Source: Sulfurimonas crateris (GTDB lineage Bacteria > Campylobacterota > Campylobacteria > Campylobacterales > Sulfurimonadaceae). From it: a stretch of 57,409 nt of DNA. Below, one piece after another: positions 34,382 to 42,616 of this stretch. Position 1 is the first letter of the stretch, and each line of letters opens with the position of its first letter. Under the pieces are notes generated by a model. It saw nothing but the letters and a program-made list of their open reading frames with translations. It had not been told where the DNA came from and made no database searches. The stretch lies in NCBI GenBank assembly GCA_945883795.1, contig CAMCYC010000009.1, forward strand, positions 1 through 57,409, read 5' to 3'. A program made the translations under genes and the position numbers.

Positions 34382-35307
34382 CTTGATTCACTATTTGATA
34401 AATCAATATTTTCAAAACAAACTTTCTCAAAATCAATTTTACTTTTTATATGATACGCTTTATCGTAGAGTTCAAAACTAAGCTCATTTGCATGAAGTAA
34501 CAATCTTTTTGCTCCACCTAATTTGACTCTCTCACTAGAATCTAACTCTCTTCCCAAATAGCGTAAAAGATTTTCTGATGTTTGCCCATAAACAGGGTCA
34601 CCCACGATTGGATGTTTCACATGAAACAAATGTACTCTAATTTGATGCTGTCTTCCCGTATGAGGCATGCACTCCACCAAACTCATATCATACTCTGGAT
34701 AATACTTAATTGGTCTAAAATCTGTTTTAGCTTCTTTACCACTTGGGTCAACTTTAACAACCATTCTTACAGCAGCATTTTCATTTTTTGCTCTCAAAAG
34801 AGGTTCTTCTACACAAAGCGAATTTTTGAATTCTCCATGCACAAGTGCGAGATATTTTTTTTTCATCTCCCTTTCTTGAAACATCATTTTAAGGTCTCGC
34901 TCACTCTGTTTATTTCTAGCACATAACACTAATCCACTTGTTTCTTGGTCAATACGATGTGCAATATTTGCATCTTTACCAAATTGAAATTTAAGTTCAT
35001 CAATGAGTGAATATTCGGTAAAACGGTTGAGCGGATGGATAAGTAAGCCACTTGGTTTGTCGAATACAACAAATTCATCCTCTACGACAGTTGGCACTAA
35101 CCCTTTTGTAATTGGTTTAAAATAGATAAATTCAAACTCTCCCTCAATCTCCCCAGCAGTTCTTGTCATTGCTTCACCGTTTACATAAAGTCTCCCTTTT
35201 GCTATTATCCTTTGTGCTTCTTTCTGAGTATAACCCTGTTCTTTCATCAAATACAAAAACGCTTTTTGCTTCTTTTGTGCAAACATCTTTTTTAAAACAA
35301 ATGGCAA
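34378..35307 (-). CDS. RluA-family 23S rRNA pseudouridine synthase
   Basis: An S4 RNA-binding domain lies near the N-terminus (LYLMKEQGYTQKEAQRIIAK). It is followed by the catalytic domain with AHRIDQETSGLVLCARN, whose Asp is the nucleophile, and HTGRQHQIRVHL. I choose the TTG at 35307 (309 aa), since AAGGGA stands 6 nt upstream. Longer starts (ATG at 35373 or beyond) would run into the purB promoter and add residues that do not look conserved. The family modifies uridines of 23S rRNA or tRNA; the exact site cannot be told. It is divergent from purB. Confidence 0.85.
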   Translation of the reverse strand: MPFVLKKMFAQKKQKAFLYLMKEQGYTQKEAQRIIAKGRLYVNGEAMTRTAGEIEGEFEFIYFKPITKGLVPTVVEDEFVVFDKPSGLLIHPLNRFTEYSLIDELKFQFGKDANIAHRIDQETSGLVLCARNKQSERDLKMMFQEREMKKKYLALVHGEFKNSLCVEEPLLRAKNENAAVRMVVKVDPSGKEAKTDFRPIKYYPEYDMSLVECMPHTGRQHQIRVHLFHVKHPIVGDPVYGQTSENLLRYLGRELDSSERVKLGGAKRLLLHANELSFELYDKAYHIKSKIDFEKVCFENIDLSNSESS

Positions 35308-35408
35308 ATTTAATCCCTTTTTTACTATAAATTTTGTAAAATAAATATCTTTAATATCCGCCAATCTTACCATAAAAAAATCAAGATAAAAACTATAAGG
35401 AAATAAAA

Positions 35409-36737
35409 ATGATAGAAAGATATGCAAGAGAAGAGATGAGTTCAAAATGGACTATGCAAGCAAAATATCAAGCTTGGCTCGATGTGGAAAAAGCTGTTGT
35501 AAAAGCGTGGGCAAAACTAGGGAAAATCCCGCAAGAAGATGCAGATAAAATTGTAGCAAATGCTGGTTTTTCTATAGAAAGAATTGATGAAATTGAGGCG
35601 GTGACTCGTCATGACCTTATAGCATTTACAACAAGTGTCTCAGAGACTCTTGGAGCGGAATCAAGATGGTTTCATTATGGAATGACAAGTAGTGATACTG
35701 TTGATACTGCGGTAGCTTTGCAAATGAAATCCTCTTTAGAACTTATTATCAAAGATGTTAAAATGCTCATGGAATCAATCAAAAAAAGAGCGATAGAACA
35801 TAAAATGACTTTAATGGTTGGGCGGAGTCATGGTATTCATGGAGAGCCAATTACTTTTGGTTTGGTATTGGCTGTTTGGTATGATGAGATGGCAAGACAT
35901 TTAGAAAACTTGGAGCAAACACTCGAAGTGATTAGTGTTGGGCAAGTAAGTGGTGCGATGGGAAATTTCGCTCATGCTCCGCTTGAACTCGAAGAGATTA
36001 CATGTGAAGAGTTAGGACTCAAACCCGCTCCAGCATCGAATCAAGTTATCCAAAGAGATAGATATGCAAGACTAGCAACAGCTCTAGCACTCATGGCAAG
36101 TTCGATTGAAAAATTTGCAGTTCAAGTGCGTCATTGGCAAAGAACTGAAGTGTATGAGTGTGAAGAGTATTTTGCAAAAGGGCAAAAAGGCTCATCTGCT
36201 ATGCCTCATAAACGCAATCCTATTCTTACAGAAAATATAACAGGACTTGCTAGAATGATTCGTGCTTATGCAATTCCTGCTATGGAAAATGTAGCACTTT
36301 GGCATGAACGAGACATTAGCCACTCTTCAACTGAGAGATTTTGGTTACCTGATAGTTTTATTACGACTGATTTCATGTTACACCGAATGAATAATGTAAT
36401 AGCAAATTTGACTGTTTATCCAAAGAACATGATGAAAAATCTCAATCTTACAGGTGGACTTGTATTTTCTCAAAGAGTTTTACTCGAGCTTCCTTTACAA
36501 GGTGTGAGTCGTGAAGATGCATATAGAATTGTACAAAGAAATGCCATGAAAGTTTGGGAAGAGATACAACATGGTAAACCAACTACAAATGAGAATGGGG
36601 AAAGTTTGTATTTGAATCATTTATTAGCAGATGAAGAGTTGAGAAATTCACTCAGCGAAGAGCAGATTAGAGAGTGTTTTAATTACGATTATTACACAAA
36701 AAATGTGGATAAAATTTTTGCTAGAGTTTTCAAATAA
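35409..36737 (+). CDS. purB: Adenylosuccinate lyase
   Basis: The 442-residue fumarase/aspartase-superfamily enzyme acts twice in purine synthesis, splitting SAICAR and adenylosuccinate. Signature loops are GRSHGIHGEPITFG, TSSDTVDTA and the flexible catalytic loop KGSSAMPHKRNP near 261-272. The length and order are normal. A ribosome binding site (AAGG) precedes the ATG. nrdA follows after 23 nt, so nucleotide synthesis genes are likely cotranscribed. Confidence 0.96.
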   Translation: MIERYAREEMSSKWTMQAKYQAWLDVEKAVVKAWAKLGKIPQEDADKIVANAGFSIERIDEIEAVTRHDLIAFTTSVSETLGAESRWFHYGMTSSDTVDTAVALQMKSSLELIIKDVKMLMESIKKRAIEHKMTLMVGRSHGIHGEPITFGLVLAVWYDEMARHLENLEQTLEVISVGQVSGAMGNFAHAPLELEEITCEELGLKPAPASNQVIQRDRYARLATALALMASSIEKFAVQVRHWQRTEVYECEEYFAKGQKGSSAMPHKRNPILTENITGLARMIRAYAIPAMENVALWHERDISHSSTERFWLPDSFITTDFMLHRMNNVIANLTVYPKNMMKNLNLTGGLVFSQRVLLELPLQGVSREDAYRIVQRNAMKVWEEIQHGKPTTNENGESLYLNHLLADEELRNSLSEEQIRECFNYDYYTKNVDKIFARVFK

Positions 36738-36760
36738 AAAATTAATTAAAGAAGAATAGA

Positions 36761-39130
36761 ATGATGATTACAGTTATAAAAAGAAATGGAAGAACAGAAA
36801 CGCTTGATATTACAAAGATACAAAAGTATACATCAGCGGCGGTCAAAGACTTAAGCAATGTATCACAAAGTGAACTTGAGGTGGATGCACAAATTCACTT
36901 TCGTGATGGGATTACATCCAAAGAGATACAACAAACACTTATTAAAACAGCAGTGGATAAAATAGATATTGATGCGCCTAATTGGACATTTGTTGCTTCG
37001 AGATTATTTTTATTTAATCTCTATCATGAGGTAAATGGGTTTTCAGGATATTCTTCACTCAAAGATTATTTTATCAAAGGGGAAAAAGAGGGACGGATTC
37101 TTACTGGTTTAAAAGAGTCGTATGATTTAGATGCGCTAGAAAAGCACCTTAAGCCTGAGAGAGATTTCTTATTTAATTATTTAGGGATTAAAACACTTTA
37201 TGACAGATATTTGATTAAAGATAGAAATTCTGACCCGATAGAATTACCACAGCACATGTTTATGGCAATAGCAATGTTTTTGGCACAAAGAGAAGAAAAT
37301 AAACATGAATGGGCTATAAAGTTTTATGACATGATTTCACAGTTTGAAGTGATGCTTGCAACGCCTACACTCTCGAATGCAAGAACAACAAGACACCAAC
37401 TGAGTTCATGTTATATAGGCTCAACACCTGATAACATTGAAGGTATTTTTGATGCGTATGCAGAGATGGCAATGCTTTCTAAATTTGGTGGAGGGATTGG
37501 CTGGGATTGGACTCAAGTTCGCTCTATGGGTTCGTATATTGATGGACATAAACATGCAGCAGGTGGAACAGTTCCATTTTTAAAAATTACAAATGATATT
37601 GCAATAGCAGTAGACCAATTGGGTACAAGAAAAGGTGCAATTGCAGTTTATCTTGAACCATGGCATATTGATATCAATGACTTTTTGGATTTAAAGAAAA
37701 ACTCTGGTGAGGAGCGTCGTCGTGCCCACGATTTATTTCCAGCTTTATGGCTCAATGATTTATTTATGCAACGGGTTCAAGAGGATGGAATATGGACGCT
37801 TTTTGACCCTTATGATTGTGGGGATTTGGCGAAGCTATATGGGGAAGATTTTAATAAGAAGTATTTGGAGTATGAGCAAAAGGAATCTTTGATAAAAGAA
37901 AAACTCAAAGCAAAAGATTTATGGAAAAAGATTTTGACCTCTTATTTTGAAACAGGTAGTCCATTTTTATGTTTCAAAGATAATGCAAATCGAGCAAATC
38001 CTAATGACCATTATGGAGTTATCCGAAGCTCTAATCTTTGTACAGAGATTTTTCAAAATACAGAACCAAACCATTATAAAATAAAGTTTATTTTTGAAAA
38101 TGGGGACAGTATCTCTTATGAAGAGGATGAAATCGTAAAAGTGGATAGTGGCCTAGAAAAACCCGCTAAAAAAGTGACAGCACTTGATTCTCTTGGTGGA
38201 ATACCAATTTATGTTGTAGAAAAAGAAAAAATTAATGGTGCTACTGCAGTTTGTAATTTGGCTTCAGTGAATCTTTCGAGGATTAATACTCAAGAAGATA
38301 TTAATAGAGTTGTCCCTATTGCAGTTCGTGCACTTGATAATGTAATAGATTTAAATTTTTATCCCGTAGAAAAAGTAAAACGCACTAACATGAAAAGTCG
38401 TTCTATTGGGCTTGGCGTGATGGGTGAAGCACAAATGTTAGCTGAACAAAAAATTGTTTGGGGAAGTCAAGAACATTTTGATAAGATAGATGAAATTATG
38501 GAAGCTATCAGTTTTAACACTATTTTGGCATCTTCAGATATTGCAACAGAAAAAGGAAGCTATCCAGAATTTCAAGGTTCAAAATGGAGTCGTGGAATTT
38601 TACCTATGGACCATGCAAATGCTGAAGTAAGAAATTTAGTTGACCGTGGTGGACTTTTTGCGTCAAATTATGAATGGGATACGCTTAGAACAAAAATTAA
38701 AAAACAAGGGATGAGAAATGGTTATCTCATGGCTATTGCACCAACAAGCTCTATCTCAATTCTTACAGGAACAACTCAAGCAATTGAACCAGTCTTTAAA
38801 AGAAAATGGTTTGAAGAGAATCTTTCGGGTCTTATCCCTGTTGTAGTACCAAATCTTTCCCCTGATACATGGGGCTATTATACTTCAGCCTATGAATTAG
38901 ACCAAAGAATACTCATCAAGGCTGCTGCAATTCGTCAGAAGTGGATTGACCAAGGGCAGAGTTTGAATATTTTTATAACTCTTGATAAAGCAAGTGGTAA
39001 ATACTTGAATGATATTTATATGTTGGCGTGGAAACTTGGGCTGAAGTCTACTTATTATTTGCGTTCACAATCGCCTGAGGTGGTGAATGATGTGGAGGAT
39101 AGGTCTATGGAATGTGTGGGGTGTCAATAA
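36761..39130 (+). CDS. nrdA: Ribonucleoside-diphosphate reductase class Ia, alpha subunit
   Basis: This 789-residue protein has an N-terminal ATP-cone (1-90). The active site includes the redox Cys in SSCYIGS, NLCTEI with the thiyl Cys and Glu, and the second redox Cys in AVCNLASVNL. The C-terminal CVGCQ tail is the re-reduction pair. Between NLCTEI and AVCNL lies an insertion of about 50-60 residues compared with E. coli, without intein splicing motifs. The start could be either of two adjacent ATGs (36761 or 36764). nrdB is not adjacent. purB lies just upstream. Confidence 0.95.
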   Translation: MMITVIKRNGRTETLDITKIQKYTSAAVKDLSNVSQSELEVDAQIHFRDGITSKEIQQTLIKTAVDKIDIDAPNWTFVASRLFLFNLYHEVNGFSGYSSLKDYFIKGEKEGRILTGLKESYDLDALEKHLKPERDFLFNYLGIKTLYDRYLIKDRNSDPIELPQHMFMAIAMFLAQREENKHEWAIKFYDMISQFEVMLATPTLSNARTTRHQLSSCYIGSTPDNIEGIFDAYAEMAMLSKFGGGIGWDWTQVRSMGSYIDGHKHAAGGTVPFLKITNDIAIAVDQLGTRKGAIAVYLEPWHIDINDFLDLKKNSGEERRRAHDLFPALWLNDLFMQRVQEDGIWTLFDPYDCGDLAKLYGEDFNKKYLEYEQKESLIKEKLKAKDLWKKILTSYFETGSPFLCFKDNANRANPNDHYGVIRSSNLCTEIFQNTEPNHYKIKFIFENGDSISYEEDEIVKVDSGLEKPAKKVTALDSLGGIPIYVVEKEKINGATAVCNLASVNLSRINTQEDINRVVPIAVRALDNVIDLNFYPVEKVKRTNMKSRSIGLGVMGEAQMLAEQKIVWGSQEHFDKIDEIMEAISFNTILASSDIATEKGSYPEFQGSKWSRGILPMDHANAEVRNLVDRGGLFASNYEWDTLRTKIKKQGMRNGYLMAIAPTSSISILTGTTQAIEPVFKRKWFEENLSGLIPVVVPNLSPDTWGYYTSAYELDQRILIKAAAIRQKWIDQGQSLNIFITLDKASGKYLNDIYMLAWKLGLKSTYYLRSQSPEVVNDVEDRSMECVGCQ

Positions 39131-39149
39131 GCTTTTTTTAACAATATTC

Positions 39150-39188
39150 GATAACTTCAAGGGATAACTTCTCTCCATTGAAGTTATC
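39150..39188 (+). terminator. Stem-loop downstream of nrdA
   Basis: GATAACTTCA pairs perfectly with TGAAGTTATC across a 19-nt loop that itself contains a second GATAACTTC. No T tract follows, so this is at best a weak or factor-dependent terminator, or an mRNA 3'-end stabiliser. Confidence 0.45.
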
Positions 39189-39298
39189 TCCGCTTCTCAA
39201 ATAATCATAACTTTAATAGCACAAGACACGACAAGAGAGTATCATCAAATTGGCATACAACTCAAATTTAGTACTCGAAGTGGTAACTCTTTTAAATG

Positions 39299-39314
39299 TT
39301 GGTACTAATTTTGC
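39299..39314 (+). promoter_or_regulatory. Sigma-54-type promoter candidate for fliW
   Basis: TTGGTAC-TAATT-TTGC places GG at 39301-39302 and GC at 39313-39314 with exactly 10 nt between, the -24/-12 spacing of RpoN promoters; TAC replaces CAC. RpoN controls middle flagellar genes in this phylum. Confidence 0.4.
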
Positions 39315-39437
39315 TTTTAGTATTTGAGAATGCTACAATATTGTAAGTATTGAAAATTCGGTATGTTTGGTGATAAGTTTAAACTTGAAATATCAAGAGA
39401 ACTTATTTTGAATATCATTAAAATAAAAGGATGAAAA

Positions 39438-39818
39438 ATGAGTTATACAGTTAAAGGGAATATATTGGGTTTTGATAAAACATTCAATATGGAAATTCAA
39501 GAAGTAGATGGATTATTTTCAAAGATGCATGATATAGACAATCAGGGCATAGCTTTTACCATGGTTAACCCTTATGCACTCAGAGAGTATTCGTTTGATT
39601 TACCAAGTAGTACAAAAGTTCTTTTAGATATTCATGAAAAATCAAATTTCAGTGTTTACAATATAGTTGTACTTCAAGAACCACTTGAAAATTCAGCTGT
39701 TAATTTTTTAGCACCTATTATTGTAAATCACGATAATAATTTGATAGGACAAGCTGTTTTAAATGCAAAAAATCATCCAGATTTTGGAATGGCTGAAAGT
39801 ATCAAATCATTCAGATAA
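39438..39818 (+). CDS. fliW: Flagellar assembly factor FliW
   Basis: This 126-residue protein aligns by eye with Campylobacter FliW: an early ILGFDKT, the core FTMVNPYALREYSFDLP and the family hallmark VNFLAPIIVNHDN. FliW binds the post-transcriptional regulator CsrA and newly made flagellin, so free flagellin releases FliW to restrain CsrA. A sigma-54-like element upstream fits flagellar control. No flagellin or csrA lies in the window. trxC follows after 9 nt. Confidence 0.92.
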   Translation: MSYTVKGNILGFDKTFNMEIQEVDGLFSKMHDIDNQGIAFTMVNPYALREYSFDLPSSTKVLLDIHEKSNFSVYNIVVLQEPLENSAVNFLAPIIVNHDNNLIGQAVLNAKNHPDFGMAESIKSFR

Positions 39819-39827
39819 GAGGTAAAA

Positions 39828-40253
39828 ATGAGAGTTATATGCCCCCATTGTTTGAGCGTAAATAATATACCACAAAAAGATTCTTACAATAAAGCTAATT
39901 GTGGTAAATGTAAAAAATCATTACTTGATACTAAGCCTGTGGAATTAAGTAATGCTAATTTTGATGAAGTGATAGTGAATAGTGATATACCAGTTATTAT
40001 AGATTTCTGGGCACCTTGGTGTGGACCTTGTAAGATGATGGCACCTAACTTTGAAAAAAGTGCTACAAAATTTCCACTAAAAATGCTTTTCACAAAAGTA
40101 AATACTGAAAACGAACAAAATTTAGGTGCGAGATTCGGGATACGAAGTATCCCAACTTTAATGATATTTAAAGATGGAAAAGAGGTACATAGAGTATCTG
40201 GAGCTTTAGATGAAACAAGTTTGACTCGACTTGCTTCACAATTTACTAGCTAA
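39828..40253 (+). CDS. trxC: Thioredoxin 2 (TrxC) with N-terminal zinc ribbon
   Basis: This protein has 141 residues. Residues 5-29 carry two Cys-X2-Cys motifs (CPHC and CGKC) that bind zinc, the hallmark of TrxC. The thioredoxin domain has WAPWCGPCKMMAP (62-74), with the redox pair C66/C69, and the cis-Pro loop IRSIPTL. It reduces disulfides in oxidative stress and may serve Tpx or NrdA. It is probably cotranscribed with fliW. Its end overlaps the convergent PAS/GGDEF-like gene by 18 nt. Confidence 0.95.
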   Translation: MRVICPHCLSVNNIPQKDSYNKANCGKCKKSLLDTKPVELSNANFDEVIVNSDIPVIIDFWAPWCGPCKMMAPNFEKSATKFPLKMLFTKVNTENEQNLGARFGIRSIPTLMIFKDGKEVHRVSGALDETSLTRLASQFTS

Positions 40254-41060
40254 ATTTACTCTTTCTATAAGTTCTAGAATTGTTTCACCTTTTTTTTGTG
40301 CTGATGAGTTTATATGACAATTCAGCCCCTCTAACTCTTCACTATTTACAAGAATTTGAAGTTTATTAACCATGGGTTGTGTGTTGGCTTCTTGGTCTAT
40401 CAAATAGAGGATAATAAATTTATTATCCTCCCAATGAATTAACATGTCATCTTGGCGAATTGACCTTTTAAACTCTATAACCAATGTTCTTAATGCTAAT
40501 TCTGGGGAAACGAAATCTTCGATAAACTCTTTATTTACATTAAGAACTACAAGAGCGATAATTTTTTCATTAAAGATTGCAGCATCTTCATAGTTTTGTG
40601 CCACCTGTAAAAAATACTTTTTTGAATAAGCTCCACTTCGCATGTCAATAGAAGTTTTACTTTCAATCATAATCCGTTTAATCAAATCATGTGTAATATC
40701 CACAAAACTTACAACATAATATCCCTCTGTATTATTGTCAATGTTTACAGAGAATGCATGCGGCTCATACTCTTGTGTTAACATACTTACTACACGGTCT
40801 ATTTCTGGTAATTTTAAAATTGCATCAAACCAACTCTCACCTGCTATTAGTCTGTCTTTATGAAAGTAAGATGGATGTGGGATGAAATGATCAATAAATG
40901 TTCCCGCTACTATTTTATATTCTTCAAAAAAGTTTACACCGAAAAAACTATTAAAAGCTTTATTCGCCAAAACAGCCTCCTCCCCTTTGAAGATAACTAT
41001 CAACTCCTTAGAAGTATCTATAACGCTTTGAATAAGAGATAAACTAGTCTTTTCTATCAT
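40236..41060 (-). CDS. PAS domain protein with a degenerate GGDEF domain
   Basis: This 274-residue protein has a PAS fold at about 8-125 and then a GGDEF-like domain. The linker sequence DMRSGAYSKKYFLQ (139-152) stands for the usual D-x-LTG-x-x-NRR-x-F. At the catalytic loop W210-E-D-N-K-F215 replaces GGDEF, so diguanylate cyclase activity is almost certainly lost. It may bind a nucleotide or partner as a sensor. A promoter like that of the response regulator at 1.3 kb lies upstream. Confidence 0.7.
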   Translation of the reverse strand: MIEKTSLSLIQSVIDTSKELIVIFKGEEAVLANKAFNSFFGVNFFEEYKIVAGTFIDHFIPHPSYFHKDRLIAGESWFDAILKLPEIDRVVSMLTQEYEPHAFSVNIDNNTEGYYVVSFVDITHDLIKRIMIESKTSIDMRSGAYSKKYFLQVAQNYEDAAIFNEKIIALVVLNVNKEFIEDFVSPELALRTLVIEFKRSIRQDDMLIHWEDNKFIILYLIDQEANTQPMVNKLQILVNSEELEGLNCHINSSAQKKGETILELIERVNLASKL

Positions 41061-41087
41061 TTTTTATCCATTTGATTTATTTCTTGT

Positions 41088-41093
41088 ATTGTA
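41088..41093 (-). promoter_or_regulatory. -10 box (TACAAT) of the PAS/GGDEF-like gene
   Basis: AAAAAGTGTACAAT on the minus strand lies 28 nt before the ATG. It is nearly identical to the box at 1320-1325. Confidence 0.45.
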
Positions 41094-41130
41094 CACTTTT
41101 TGAAATTAAGAATTTATCTATTTCTTGCTT

Positions 41131-42504
41131 TTAACTTAAAATCCAAACACTAAATTTTTTCCCTTTAATTTTTCCATTTTGGAGTTTTTTATGAGCATTT
41201 TCTATATGTTTTGCTTCTATAGCTACATAACTTTGTCGCTCGTAAATATCTATTTTTCCTATAGAACTACCACTCAAACCAACATCACCCGTTAAAGCTC
41301 CAAGCAAATCTCCTGCACGCACTTTTTCTTTTTTGCCACCTTCTATGACAAGTGTGACAAAAAATGGTCTCATCTCAAAGCCATGATTCTTTTTTAAAGT
41401 GGAAGATTCTTCAAAAATACGGTGTTCACTTTTATATTCCAAAGCATTTTGTATCTCATAAGCATTATAAAGAGTGATAGCAAGACCCTCTTTTCCTGCA
41501 CGACCTGTTCTTCCTATACGATGTGTATAAGTTTCTTCCCCATGAGGTATATCATAGTTTACAACCATAGCCAACTCTTTTATATCAAGTCCTCTAGCTG
41601 CTACATCTGTTGCAACTAAAACCGAACAGCTTTTATTGGCAAATTGCACTAAAACATCATTTCGTTCATACTGTTCTAAATCACCATGTATCGCTAAAGC
41701 ATCTATATTTTGTTTTTGAAGTGCTTCTGCTATCTCTTTTGCATCGAGTTTTGTGTTTGTAAACACAATTACATTTTCGGGTTGAAAATTACTAAAAACA
41801 TTCACTAAAGTTTCTAATTTATTAGGTGCTTCATAAAATCTCTCAGTTATTTTATTGGCAACTTCTGTTGCAACGGTTTTAACACTGAGCGCATTTTTTT
41901 GAATTTTATTACTTATACCAATAATATCATCTGTATAAGTTGCAGAAAAAAGGAGTGTTTGTTTTTCTGTTGGCATATACGCCAAAACTTGTTCTATCTC
42001 TTCAATAAAACCCATATCAAGCATTCTATCCGCTTCATCAAGAACAAGTGTTTCAAGGTGTTCGAAGTTTAAAGTTTGTTTATTTAAATGCTTTAAAATT
42101 CGACCAGGAGTTCCCACAATAATATGTGCGCCATGTTCGAGTGAACCGAGTTGTGGTCCAAAAGCAGCTCCACCACAAAGTGTTAAAATTTTGATATTAT
42201 GGGCAAATCTTGCAAGCATACGCAACTCTTTTGCAACTTGGTCTGCCAACTCCCGTGTAGGACAAAGGATAAGAGCTTGAACTCTAAACTTTTTTACTTG
42301 AAGTTTATGAAGTAAACCTATCCCAAAAGCCGCAGTTTTACCACTTCCAGTTTTTGCTTGGGCTATGACATCACGACCTTCTAAAATAAATGGAAGTGTT
42401 TGTGCCTGAACAGGTGTCATTTGTGTGTAACCTATCTCACTAAGGTTATGAAGCATCTCATTTGAAAGTGGAAGATTTGAAAAGTTTGTGGAGTTCATAT
42501 TCAC
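41131..42504 (-). CDS. dbpA: DEAD-box RNA helicase DbpA
   Basis: This 457-residue protein shows motif Q (YTQMTPVQ), Walker A AKTGSGKT, DEAD box VLDEADRMLDMGF, SAT as FSATY, and HRIGRTGRAGKEG. The last 75 residues form the RNA-recognition domain that docks to hairpin 92 of 23S rRNA (GDLLGALTGDVGLSGSSIGK), which separates DbpA from RhlE and other DEAD proteins. It acts in large-subunit assembly. The gene stands alone with an extended -10 box. Confidence 0.9.
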   Translation of the reverse strand: MNMNSTNFSNLPLSNEMLHNLSEIGYTQMTPVQAQTLPFILEGRDVIAQAKTGSGKTAAFGIGLLHKLQVKKFRVQALILCPTRELADQVAKELRMLARFAHNIKILTLCGGAAFGPQLGSLEHGAHIIVGTPGRILKHLNKQTLNFEHLETLVLDEADRMLDMGFIEEIEQVLAYMPTEKQTLLFSATYTDDIIGISNKIQKNALSVKTVATEVANKITERFYEAPNKLETLVNVFSNFQPENVIVFTNTKLDAKEIAEALQKQNIDALAIHGDLEQYERNDVLVQFANKSCSVLVATDVAARGLDIKELAMVVNYDIPHGEETYTHRIGRTGRAGKEGLAITLYNAYEIQNALEYKSEHRIFEESSTLKKNHGFEMRPFFVTLVIEGGKKEKVRAGDLLGALTGDVGLSGSSIGKIDIYERQSYVAIEAKHIENAHKKLQNGKIKGKKFSVWILS

Positions 42505-42516
42505 TCTTTCTTAGAA

Positions 42517-42525
42517 GTATAACAT
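42517..42525 (-). promoter_or_regulatory. Extended -10 promoter (TGTTATACT) of dbpA
   Basis: The minus strand reads TG-T-TATACT with a predicted start only a few bases before the ATG at 42504, giving a very short leader with a weak AAAGAG. Confidence 0.5.
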
Positions 42526-42569
42526 TTATTATCGTCAGGCATTTATTAATTTATTATTTTGCTCAAATT

Positions 42570-42578
42570 TGATAGAAT
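42570..42578 (+). promoter_or_regulatory. Extended -10 promoter (TGATAGAAT) of metH
   Basis: TG-A-TAGAAT gives a leader of about 32 nt, too short for a cobalamin or SAM riboswitch. Confidence 0.5.
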
Positions 42579-42616
42579 GAAAAATTCATAAATCCCAATT
42601 AAAGTATTTAAAAATC

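Larger units (their letters stand above)
39131..39437. other. Intergenic region between nrdA and fliW, about 307 bp
   Basis: No ORF of interest. From left to right it holds a stem-loop just after nrdA (39150-39188), a sigma-54-like element (39299-39314), a palindrome TACAATATTGTA (39334-39345) whose left half also reads as an extended -10 box (TGCTACAAT), and the AAAGGATG ribosome binding site of fliW. Confidence 0.5.

Noticed and set aside
38000-38260. Insertion in nrdA as an intein
   Set aside because: It is only about 50-60 residues long, with no Cys/Ser start block or terminal His-Asn motif.
42505-42616. Cobalamin or SAM riboswitch ahead of metH
   Set aside because: The leader predicted from the extended -10 box is about 32 nt and shows no B12-box or SAM-type stems.
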